A stretch of DNA of 11,705 nucleotides from Kangiella sp. (GTDB lineage Bacteria; Pseudomonadota; Gammaproteobacteria; Enterobacterales; Kangiellaceae): contig NVVT01000014.1 in NCBI GenBank assembly GCA_002733465.1, positions 64,711-76,415 of the forward strand, in the 5' to 3' direction. Positions within the stretch are counted from its first letter, which is position 1. Each line of letters opens with the position of its first letter. Of this stretch, positions 1-6,230 are shown in pieces. The notes under the pieces are model-generated. The model did no database searches and had not been told where the DNA came from. It saw only the letters and a program-made list of their open reading frames with translations. The position numbers were made by a program, and so were the translations under genes.

Positions 1-379
1 AAAACATTTCATTTCCATAAACAGAATCTGAGAAAAAGGTTAGTGTTTTTTTAGCCAACACTTTTTCGCATTCGCCTTGCCAATTAACATTTTCATGATC
101 AAAAGCTTTATCTATTAAGCTTTGTGAAATCTCGTTTTGTAACAACTCAAACTCAATTCTTACTTTCCCTTGTCCTTTAGTCACTCTTGAACGAATAAAG
201 ACTTCACAAAAACGTTCATTCGAGAGCCATGCCTCCCGATATAGGTATTCGACAGCGTCCGTAATCTCATTTTTATCAAATCCTTTATTTATTAATTTTA
301 CTCTAATTTGTTTTTCACTGTGCTCTCTTATACCAAGCATTCTGCAAGCAGAATTGATGGCTTTTTGACTTGAATTCAT
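1..379 (-). CDS. recX: Regulatory protein RecX, 5' part (3' end beyond the window)
   Basis: RecX binds RecA filaments and modulates (usually inhibits) RecA recombinase and co-protease activity in the cytoplasm. Reading leftward from ATG at 379-377 gives 126 residues with no stop before the window edge. The family pattern is clear: an N-terminal helix ending in LGIREHSEKQIRVKL, then KGFDKNEITDAVEYL, then a W-L-x-N-x-R-F segment (about residues 52-57), then RSRVTKGQGKVRIEFEL. These correspond to the tandem three-helix repeats of RecX. Typical RecX proteins are about 150 residues, so only the last part is missing. No strong Shine-Dalgarno precedes the ATG. The gene lies 81 bp downstream of a DUF4136 lipoprotein gene rather than directly after recA, and a candidate promoter lies in that gap. 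Identity is secure; the start is likely but unproven. Confidence 0.93.
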   Translation of the reverse strand, partial: MNSSQKAINSACRMLGIREHSEKQIRVKLINKGFDKNEITDAVEYLYREAWLSNERFCEVFIRSRVTKGQGKVRIEFELLQNEISQSLIDKAFDHENVNWQGECEKVLAKKTLTFFSDSVYGNEMF

Positions 380-424
380 AGACTTTAAAGGCAAGCTATT
401 CGATTAAGAGTGAGCTTTGATCAA

Positions 425-452
425 ATAATACAATTAGAAATAACATTAACAA
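425..452 (-). promoter_or_regulatory. Candidate sigma-70 promoter for recX
   Basis: On the minus strand, TTGTTA (452-447) and TATTAT (430-425) are separated by 16 bp, matching the -35 and -10 consensus at 4/6 and 5/6. A start point near 418 would give a leader of roughly 38 nt before the recX ATG. The 10-bp palindrome TTTGATCAAA (416-425) overlaps the predicted start point. If real, this promoter lets recX be expressed independently of recA. The area is AT-rich, so chance matches are common. Confidence 0.4.
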
Positions 453-460
453 TTATCTTA

Positions 461-1078
461 CTAATTTGGAGGAAAGCTTTTTAACATTAATTCAACATTA
501 ATCATTATTCTTTCATTTCTTCTTTCTGGTGTATGGTTTTTATAAAAATCAAGTCGTTGAGAGACTGAACCACGCCAAATAACTTCACGACTTTTGCCAT
601 CAATTATATCGACTACTTGTGTACCAATTTGATACTCTTTTTCTATAGAATTTGAAATACGGTGGGGAAAAATATAAGGACTATGATAATAAGGGTAATA
701 ACCCCACGCAGAATAAAACACCTCCACTTTCTTTTGCTTATCAGTCACATTATGACTTCGAATTAAAAAATCAGCATTTCCTATTGAATCAGATTTGATA
801 AACCCTTTTTTGGAGAGAATTAATTCAACTGCTGATATTTGACGTTTTTGCCTTAATGTAGTGACATTCATAACAGTTTTCGTATCAACTTTATTACTAT
901 CTTCATCGGATTGACTTCTTTTTGCAATCCAAGCATAACTTTTTAAGGTAGAAAAATTATAGTCAACGTCATAATCACTCGTTGTTGGAGGTATAAAACT
1001 ACAGCTAAATGCTATAACAGTAAAAAGACTGACAAGCACAGTTTTGAAGAGATTAGGAACCATGTAACAACCACTCAT
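461..1078 (-). CDS. DUF4136 domain lipoprotein
   Basis: This encodes a 205-residue envelope lipoprotein of the DUF4136 family, whose function is not established. The N terminus has a hydrophobic stretch (about residues 9-25) ending at Cys26 in the context IAFSC, a slightly off-consensus lipobox, so the mature protein would start at this Cys and be lipid-anchored. Family hallmarks follow: DYDVDYNFSTLKSYAWI (35-51), a helical segment with KKGF (90-93), NADFLIRSHN (101-110), a Tyr-rich stretch around AWGYYPYYHSPY (124-135), and the closing VVDIIDGKSREVIWRG (155-170) with a C-terminal KSFPPN. The start could instead be the ATG at 1063, which shortens the signal peptide by five residues; neither start has a good Shine-Dalgarno. 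The gene sits between recA and recX on the same strand, an unusual place for an envelope protein. Family call is strong, role unknown. Confidence 0.85.
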   Translation of the reverse strand: MSGCYMVPNLFKTVLVSLFTVIAFSCSFIPPTTSDYDVDYNFSTLKSYAWIAKRSQSDEDSNKVDTKTVMNVTTLRQKRQISAVELILSKKGFIKSDSIGNADFLIRSHNVTDKQKKVEVFYSAWGYYPYYHSPYIFPHRISNSIEKEYQIGTQVVDIIDGKSREVIWRGSVSQRLDFYKNHTPERRNERIMINVELMLKSFPPN

Positions 1079-1113
1079 GATAGAAGCCCGTTAATTAAGG
1101 CTAGAATGTTGAT

Positions 1114-1119
1114 ATTATA
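1114..1119 (-). promoter_or_regulatory. Possible -10 element for the DUF4136 gene
   Basis: A perfect TATAAT on the minus strand lies about 36 bp upstream of the 1078 start. The sequence 16-18 bp upstream of it has no recognisable -35 hexamer, and there is no TGn extension. It would give a short leader and independent transcription of the lipoprotein gene. This is only a weak prediction. Confidence 0.25.
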
Positions 1120-1172
1120 TGGGATTGTAATGTGGAGTAGAAGAGCTTTATGGTTCAATCAAACGAATTATT

Positions 1173-1196
1173 GAAATGAAATTACTATTTCATTTC
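1173..1196. repeat. Perfect 10-bp inverted repeat with 4-nt loop
   Basis: GAAATGAAAT (1173-1182) and ATTTCATTTC (1187-1196) are exact reverse complements around the loop TACT. The stem is AT-rich and has no adjacent strong T-run on either strand. It lies in the recA-DUF4136 gap, just downstream of a second hairpin. It could be part of a transcription-attenuating or mRNA 3'-end structure after recA, or a protein-binding dyad. Structure is certain, function is not. Confidence 0.6.
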
Positions 1197-1200
1197 TAGA

Positions 1201-1238
1201 AAAGTTGAATGCAACCAATTTAGTACACATTCAACTTT
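1201..1238 (-). terminator. Candidate hairpin terminator downstream of recA
   Basis: AAAGTTGAATG (1201-1211) and CATTCAACTTT (1228-1238) form a perfect 11-bp stem with a 16-nt loop. Read in the direction of recA transcription, the descending arm ends in CTTTTCT, a short T-run. The stem is long but poor in GC and the loop is large, so termination may be partial, which would allow some read-through toward the DUF4136 and recX genes. It is 86 bp past the recA stop codon. Confidence 0.35.
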
Positions 1239-1267
1239 CCAATATATATATCTGATCGACGAACTCA

Positions 1268-1283
1268 CTTATTTCGAAATAAG
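1268..1283. repeat. Perfect 16-bp palindrome
   Basis: CTTATTTCGAAATAAG is its own reverse complement and lies 40 bp downstream of the recA stop. With no loop it is a better candidate for a dimeric DNA-binding site than for a stable RNA hairpin, though a 6-bp stem with 4-nt loop is possible. It is one of three dyads in the 245-bp gap. No regulator is assigned. Confidence 0.5.
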
Positions 1284-1295
1284 GAATACCAATAT

Positions 1296-1327
1296 TAGAG
1301 AAGATACTTAGTAGAGAAAATACTTAG
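1296..1327. repeat. Tandem 16-bp duplication over the recA stop codon
   Basis: The segments at 1296-1311 and 1312-1327 are abutting direct copies of 16 bp with one mismatch (G1303 versus A1319). The right-hand copy contains the recA stop codon (TAA on the minus strand at 1326-1324) and the first bases of the preceding codon. The pattern fits a small slippage or duplication event at the 3' end of recA. Because the left copy lies after the stop, the protein is unaffected. Confidence 0.6.
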
Positions 1328-2358
1328 CTTTTTTCTTTAATTTTCACATCAGCTTTGTCACTTTCTTCATCGTTAGGCAAAAGTGCTGCTCGAATTTGTT
1401 TTTCAATTTCATCAGAAATATCGGGATTCTCAAGAAGGAAATCAGCAACTTTGACTTTTCCTTGACCAATTCGATCGCCATTATAACTATACCAGGCGCC
1501 CGCTTTATCAATTAAACCTTGTTTTACACCTATATCGATAATTTCACCCATTTTAGATGTACCTTTCCCATACATTATCTGAAATTCTGCTTGTTTGAAC
1601 GGTGGAGCTACTTTGTTTTTAACCACTTTAACGCGAGTTTCATTACCAACAATTTCATCCCCTTGCTTAACCGCTCCAATTCTACGGATATCTAGCCTTA
1701 CAGAGGCGTAAAACTTCAGCGCGTTACCACCTGTAGTGGTTTCTGGGCTACCAAACATTACACCAATCTTCATTCTAATTTGATTAATAAAAATAACCAT
1801 ACAGTTCGTACGTTTGATGTTGCCCGTAAGCTTTCTCAACGCTTGAGACATTAAACGAGCTTGCAATCCCATATGAGTATCGCCCATTTCACCTTCAATT
1901 TCAGCTTTAGGAGTTAAAGCTGCAACCGAATCAATAACAACTAGATCAACCGCGCCAGAGCGAACTAACATATCGCAAATTTCTAATGCTTGTTCACCTG
2001 TATCTGGTTGTGAAACTAACAAATTATCAAGATCAACACCTAACGCTTCCGCATAAATAGGGTCTAAAGCATGTTCCGCATCAATAAAGGCAGCGGTTCC
2101 ACCATCTTTTTGACATTCGGCAATGGCTTGTAATGTCATCGTTGTTTTACCAGAAGATTCTGGTCCGTATATTTCAACGACTCGACCTTTTGGTAGTCCT
2201 CCTATCCCTAATGCGATGTCTAAACCTAATGAACCGGTAGAGATAGTATCCATTTTCTTGATTTTAGCATCGCCCATTCGCATAACTGAGCCTTTACCAA
2301 ATTGTCTTTCTATCTGACTTAATGCTGCTGTTAGCGCTTGCTTTCTATTATCGTCCAT
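1324..2358 (-). CDS. recA: Recombinase RecA
   Basis: RecA is the ATP-dependent strand-exchange protein for homologous recombination and the co-protease that triggers LexA cleavage in the SOS response. The 344-residue product is full length. The N-terminal polymerisation helix (about 3-30) is followed by Walker A GPESSGKT (65-72), the catalytic Glu in AEHALDP (Glu95), Walker B VVIDSVAAL (140-148), DNA-binding loop L1 around EGEMGDTHMG (155-164) and loop L2 starting at INQIRMKIGV (191-200) with SPETTTGGNALKFYASVR. The C-terminal tail is charged and Lys-rich (residues 330-344). The start is supported by a GTGGAG ribosome site six bases upstream. The gene is divergent from map, a neighbour I do not expect from E. 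coli. A sigma-70 promoter with a dyad in its spacer lies about 115-143 bp upstream of the start codon. Confidence 0.99.
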   Translation of the reverse strand: MDDNRKQALTAALSQIERQFGKGSVMRMGDAKIKKMDTISTGSLGLDIALGIGGLPKGRVVEIYGPESSGKTTMTLQAIAECQKDGGTAAFIDAEHALDPIYAEALGVDLDNLLVSQPDTGEQALEICDMLVRSGAVDLVVIDSVAALTPKAEIEGEMGDTHMGLQARLMSQALRKLTGNIKRTNCMVIFINQIRMKIGVMFGSPETTTGGNALKFYASVRLDIRRIGAVKQGDEIVGNETRVKVVKNKVAPPFKQAEFQIMYGKGTSKMGEIIDIGVKQGLIDKAGAWYSYNGDRIGQGKVKVADFLLENPDISDEIEKQIRAALLPNDEESDKADVKIKEKS

Positions 2359-2364
2359 TTATTT

Positions 2365-2370
2365 CTCCAC
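2365..2370 (-). promoter_or_regulatory. recA ribosome binding site
   Basis: GTGGAG on the minus strand sits six bases before the recA ATG. It is one of the few strong Shine-Dalgarno sequences in this window and fixes the recA start. Confidence 0.8.
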
Positions 2371-2472
2371 ACATTTTTATTCATTTTTCATGTTACGCCA
2401 AAATAGTCTTAAATATTCCTACATATAATTGGTCAAATAAGTTTCTTTCAGCCTCAGGGGGTATTGCTACTC

Positions 2473-2501
2473 ATAATACACCTACTTATACAGGTAGGCA
2501 A
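2473..2501 (-). promoter_or_regulatory. recA sigma-70 promoter
   Basis: On the minus strand, TTGCCT (2501-2496) and TATTAT (2478-2473) are separated by exactly 17 bp, matching consensus at 4/6 and 5/6. The predicted start point near 2466 gives a leader of about 107 nt. The spacer contains the inverted repeat listed separately. This geometry, with an operator between -35 and -10, is like the E. coli recA promoter, where the LexA box fills the spacer. Confidence 0.6.
2481..2498. promoter_or_regulatory. Dyad in the recA promoter, candidate LexA-type operator
   Basis: CCTACTTATACAGGTAGG has 5-bp perfect arms (CCTAC and GTAGG) around an 8-bp centre. On the recA coding strand it contains CTGTATAA, which closely matches one half of the gammaproteobacterial LexA box (CTGTATAT). 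The partner half does not match: CTG-N10 is followed by TGT instead of CAG. It is therefore either a degenerate LexA site with one good half, or a site for a LexA or other repressor with a different specificity. Position supports a regulatory role; identity is inference. Confidence 0.4.
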
Positions 2502-2546
2502 ATTGTTTTTTGAAATATTTTAGAAAATAAATAGTACTTACCATTC

Positions 2547-2581
2547 AATGTAAATACTTTAAATGGACTAAGGCTTACATT
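2547..2581. repeat. Inverted repeat between the recA and map promoters
   Basis: AATGTAA (2547-2553) and TTACATT (2575-2581) are exact inverted copies 21 bp apart. A second interleaved pair, CCATT (2541-2545) and AATGG (2562-2566), lies in the same stretch, just upstream of the map -35 box. It could be a regulator site for the divergent region, but the arms are short and AT-rich. Confidence 0.25.
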
Positions 2582-2584
2582 TAT

Positions 2585-2612
2585 TTGAGATTCAAGTAAA
2601 ATACGCTATAAC
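2585..2612 (+). promoter_or_regulatory. map sigma-70 promoter
   Basis: TTGAGA (2585-2590) and TATAAC (2607-2612) are separated by 16 bp, each matching consensus at 5/6. The predicted start point near 2619 gives a leader of only about 24 nt before the map ATG. It probably drives map and, at least in part, glnD and the genes behind it. Confidence 0.55.
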
Positions 2613-2642
2613 TTCAATTACCAATCAATTATTAATTTATTT

Positions 2643-3410
2643 ATGTCCGTTATTATTAAAACACCTGACCAAATCGAAAAAATGCGCATTGCTGGAAAAC
2701 TGACGGCTGATGTCCTTGAAATGATTGCGCCTCACATCAATAAAGGAATTACAACCAATGAACTTAACCAGATTTGTCATGATTTCATTGTAAATGAACA
2801 AAAGAGTATACCAGCTCCTTTAGATTATCATGGATTTCCTAAGTCTATTTGTACCTCCATTAATCACGTTATTTGTCACGGTATTCCTAATGACAAAAAG
2901 CTAAAAGATGGAGATATTATTAATGTCGATATCACCGTAATAAAGGACGGCTTTCACGGTGATAGTTCGGTAATGTTTACTGTAGGAAAACCTTCGATAT
3001 TAGCAAAGCGACTTATTGAGACAGCGCAAGAATGTCTGAATATTGGAATAAACATGGTTAAGCCGGGTGTTCAATTAGGCGATATAGGTTATGCGATTGC
3101 CAAGCACGCGCATGAAGAACGATTTAGTGTGGTGCAAGAATACTGTGGTCATGGCATTGGCGAAAGCTTCCATGAAGACCCACAAGTTTTACACTATGGC
3201 GTGAGAGGTACAGGCGTTGAGTTAAAAGAAGGTATGATTTTTACTATTGAACCCATGATCAACGCTGGTAAAAGACATTCTAAGGTGCTCAAGGATGATT
3301 GGACAGTCGTTACTAAAGACAAAAGTTTATCGGCACAATGGGAACATACCTTATTAGTAACCAAAACGGGTGTTGACGTTTTAACCTTACGGCCTGGTGA
3401 AAAAATATAA
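2643..3410 (+). CDS. map: Type I methionine aminopeptidase
   Basis: Map removes the initiator methionine from nascent proteins in the cytoplasm. The 255-residue product is close to the 264 residues of E. coli Map and starts in the usual way (about SVIIKTPDQIEKMRIAGKL). The five metal ligands are all present: Asp96 (INVDIT), Asp107 (HGDSS), His170 (CGHGIG), Glu203 (FTIEPM) and Glu234 (QWEHT). The substrate-binding His79 (CHGIP) is also present. There is no Shine-Dalgarno: the 20 bases before the ATG are nearly all A and T, so initiation probably relies on an unstructured leader. It is followed after 96 bp by glnD, the order seen in E. coli (map-glnD-dapD). In E. coli the divergent neighbour is rpsB; here it is recA. 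Confidence 0.98.
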   Translation: MSVIIKTPDQIEKMRIAGKLTADVLEMIAPHINKGITTNELNQICHDFIVNEQKSIPAPLDYHGFPKSICTSINHVICHGIPNDKKLKDGDIINVDITVIKDGFHGDSSVMFTVGKPSILAKRLIETAQECLNIGINMVKPGVQLGDIGYAIAKHAHEERFSVVQEYCGHGIGESFHEDPQVLHYGVRGTGVELKEGMIFTIEPMINAGKRHSKVLKDDWTVVTKDKSLSAQWEHTLLVTKTGVDVLTLRPGEKI

Positions 3411-3506
3411 TACGTCGAGGTCAAATTGAAGAATCTCACATTGAAGCATCGCATAATCAAAAAGCTTAGGCTAATATTAACTATCACCGAAAAACTATAG
3501 TTGACT

Positions 3507-6188
3507 ATGACAAAGTCGAAATTAATTAGTCGTCCCAAAAAACTCTCTTTAGACTTAATCAATGTTGAAGATTCAACATTGTTGAGTCTATTAAAAAGTT
3601 ATCATAACCAGTCAACTGAAATTTTATTTAGCGCTTTTATTCAAAATACCAATATATCTGAATTGGTTTTACTTCGCGCTAAACACATCGACATTATTCT
3701 TAAAAAACTATGGCAATATCTATCGTTACCTAATTCAATTTCTTTAATAGCTGTGGGTGGTTATGGTCGAGCGGAATTACATCCTCAATCAGATATTGAT
3801 TTGCTAATTTTAAATGAAAACAAATTAACTAACAGCGATAGTAAAAAGATAGAAATTTTTATTACACTTCTTTGGGACGTTGGTCTTATTATTGGCCATT
3901 CGGTTAGAACTATAAAACAGTGCGTAGAAATTGCAACAGATGACATTACTGTCGCAACCAGTTTAACCGAGGCACGTTTATTAATGGGTGATCGGTTACA
4001 TTTTGATTCATTAATGACACAAACAGCACCTAGTAAAATATGGGATGCCTCATCATTTTTAAAAGCCAAAGTGCTTGAAAAACGAGAACGTTATGAAAGG
4101 TTTGATGGCTCATCTTTTGATTTAGAACCTAATATTAAATCAAGCCCTGGAGGGTTAAGAGACATTCATTTAGTTGGATGGTTAGCGAAACGATGCTATT
4201 ACCCAAAAACGCTACCGATGTTAATCAAAGAGAATTTGATTTCAAAACGAGAATATTACACACTAATAAAGTCTCAATTATTTTTATGGAAAGTGAGATT
4301 CGCATTACATTCCATTTGTAGAAAGCCGGAAGATCGTTTGCTATTTGATCATCAAAAAAAGACAGCCGAACTAATGGGCTTTAAAGATAGCAAAGGTAAG
4401 CTCGGCGTTGAAAAAATGATGAAGCGTTATTATCGAAGTGTTTTGGTTATTAGAAATGTCACCGAACTACTTGTGGAATTAATGAAAGAAGGTGTTAATC
4501 AACCTTCCGATTCCAACATTCTAAACTTGATTAATCTAAATTCAAAGTCGAAAGTTTCCAAACTAGATTCAAACTACCAAATAATTGATAACAGACTTGA
4601 CGCGATCGATCCTAAATTATTTTCTAAGAAACCTAGCGAACTTTTGGATGTTTTTCAGGTGTTAGCAAAGATGCCAAATTTAGATGGCTTGACAGCAAAA
4701 ACACTTCGTTCTATACGAGCATCTAGAAATAAAGTGAATAGCAAATTTCGTAAAAATAGAGAACACCAAAAATCTTTCTTGGCTTTCTGGTCGATTAATC
4801 ATCAATCAGCTAAAGCGATGTTTCTAATGAAAAGAAGCGGGATCTTAGCCGTCTATTTACCAAAGTTTAGAAAAATTACAGGGCAAATGCAGTACGATAT
4901 GTTCCATAGTTATACCGTCGATGAACATACGCTTTTTTTATTACGTAATCTAGCCGAATTCACCAACGATAAAAATAAAATAAAATTTCCCTATTGCCAT
5001 GAAATTATGTCTAGGCAAAAACATCCAGAACTAATCTATCTAGCTGGTCTATTTCATGATATTGGCAAAGGTCGTGGAGGTGACCATAGTGAGATAGGCG
5101 AAAGAATAGCGATTAAATTTTGTCAAGAACATGAATTAGAAAAATCAAGTACGGAGTTGATATCTTGGCTTGTGGCTAATCATCTTATTATGTCCCTTAT
5201 CTCACAGAAAAGAGATACATCAGATCCCAAAGTTATTGGTAATTTTGCCGATATAGTGGAGAATAAACAGAGATTAGAATTACTTTACATTTTAACAGTT
5301 GCGGATATTAGAGCCACTAGCAAGTCTCTTTGGAATTCTTGGAAAGACGCATTACTAAAAGATCTTTACTTAAATACATTAGCCGTATTAGAAAGTAGAG
5401 ATGATAACTCATCTGAACCAGTTAGTATAAAACCATTATGGTATACGAATAGAAAAACGGCAAAATCACAGTTACTTGAGCAAGGATACACATCTCAGGA
5501 TATTGACGAGTTATGGGAATTGCTTGGTAATCACTATTTTTCTAAACGCTCTGTGGAGGCAGTTCTTTGGCAAACAAAAATAGTATTAGATGCTAAGGAA
5601 ACAAAAACAACATTAGTTGGCATTAGAAAAAGTGGTGAAAGAAATAGTAATGAAATTTTCATTTATACCAAAGATAAAGATGATCTTTTTGCAAACCTCA
5701 CTGCAACGCTAAATCAACTCGGTTTAAATATTTATGGTGCTCACATTTATACTGATAAAAACGGCTATTGCTACGATAGTTTTTTCTTTTTAAATGATAA
5801 CGATAAAATAATAAAAGATGTCGACTTTCAAAACAAAATAGTAGAAACAGTAAAAAGAAACATAATAGAAGAAACAAAACAAAGAGTCTCTAGACGAATG
5901 CCGAGACAAATAAAACATTTTGATGTCGATACAAAAATAAGTATTTCTAATAATGAATCCACTCAACATTCTAGAGTGGACATTGTGGCAAAAAACAAAC
6001 CAGGATTATTAGCATCGGTAGGTCGAGCTTTTGTGAAAAACGGAATTAAAATACACGATGCAAAGATAACGACTTTGGGCGAAAAAATTGAGGATTCTTT
6101 CTTAATTACTGACAAATCAAATAATGCGATTACGGATTTAGAAACTCAAAAACAGATTATTGAAACTTTAAACCGTTATTTAAATTAG
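3507..6188 (+). CDS. glnD: Bifunctional PII uridylyltransferase / uridylyl-removing enzyme GlnD
   Basis: GlnD senses glutamine and uridylylates or de-uridylylates PII signal proteins (GlnB/GlnK), controlling glutamine synthetase and nitrogen-regulated transcription. From the ATG at 3507 the product is 893 residues, the usual size. Domains in order: nucleotidyltransferase with GGYGRAELHPQSDIDLLIL (84-102; the DxD pair Asp96 and Asp98 binds metal); GlnD linker region with SSPGGLRDIHLVGW; HD domain with His474 (DEHT) and HDIGKG (His517, Asp518) for uridylyl removal; two C-terminal ACT domains at roughly 715-790 (DDLFANLTATLNQLGLNI) and 823-890 (KPGLLASVGRAFVKNGIKI) for glutamine sensing. An in-frame TTG at 3501 is a less likely start. 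No clear Shine-Dalgarno is visible. dapD follows after 42 bp. Confidence 0.98.
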   Translation: MTKSKLISRPKKLSLDLINVEDSTLLSLLKSYHNQSTEILFSAFIQNTNISELVLLRAKHIDIILKKLWQYLSLPNSISLIAVGGYGRAELHPQSDIDLLILNENKLTNSDSKKIEIFITLLWDVGLIIGHSVRTIKQCVEIATDDITVATSLTEARLLMGDRLHFDSLMTQTAPSKIWDASSFLKAKVLEKRERYERFDGSSFDLEPNIKSSPGGLRDIHLVGWLAKRCYYPKTLPMLIKENLISKREYYTLIKSQLFLWKVRFALHSICRKPEDRLLFDHQKKTAELMGFKDSKGKLGVEKMMKRYYRSVLVIRNVTELLVELMKEGVNQPSDSNILNLINLNSKSKVSKLDSNYQIIDNRLDAIDPKLFSKKPSELLDVFQVLAKMPNLDGLTAKTLRSIRASRNKVNSKFRKNREHQKSFLAFWSINHQSAKAMFLMKRSGILAVYLPKFRKITGQMQYDMFHSYTVDEHTLFLLRNLAEFTNDKNKIKFPYCHEIMSRQKHPELIYLAGLFHDIGKGRGGDHSEIGERIAIKFCQEHELEKSSTELISWLVANHLIMSLISQKRDTSDPKVIGNFADIVENKQRLELLYILTVADIRATSKSLWNSWKDALLKDLYLNTLAVLESRDDNSSEPVSIKPLWYTNRKTAKSQLLEQGYTSQDIDELWELLGNHYFSKRSVEAVLWQTKIVLDAKETKTTLVGIRKSGERNSNEIFIYTKDKDDLFANLTATLNQLGLNIYGAHIYTDKNGYCYDSFFFLNDNDKIIKDVDFQNKIVETVKRNIIEETKQRVSRRMPRQIKHFDVDTKISISNNESTQHSRVDIVAKNKPGLLASVGRAFVKNGIKIHDAKITTLGEKIEDSFLITDKSNNAITDLETQKQIIETLNRYLN

Positions 6189-6230
6189 TAGACTTAATCC
6201 AACTTAAACTAACCTATTGGAAATTTCATA

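Noticed and set aside
2406..2440. Second recA promoter (TTGACC on the minus strand in the leader)
   Set aside because: The -35-like hexamer is good, but no adequate -10 lies at 16-18 bp; the nearest AT-rich hexamer is at a spacing of about 15 and matches poorly.
2123..2513. Two open frames of 63-64 codons on the plus strand over the recA start and leader
   Set aside because: They are shadows of recA coding sequence on the opposite strand or cross the promoter region, with no ribosome site and no recognisable protein pattern.
3501..3503. TTG at 3501 as the glnD start
   Set aside because: An ATG follows two codons later and the TTG has no Shine-Dalgarno; the ATG is the simpler choice.
3411..3506. 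Separate glnD promoter in the 96-bp map-glnD gap
   Set aside because: TTGAAG and CATAAT/TAATAT-like elements exist but only at spacings of 20 bp or more, so I do not call a promoter; nothing else notable is seen there.
3194..4069. Minus-strand open frames opposite map and glnD
   Set aside because: They lie wholly or mostly opposite strongly conserved coding sequence and show no family features; low GC makes chance frames of this size common.
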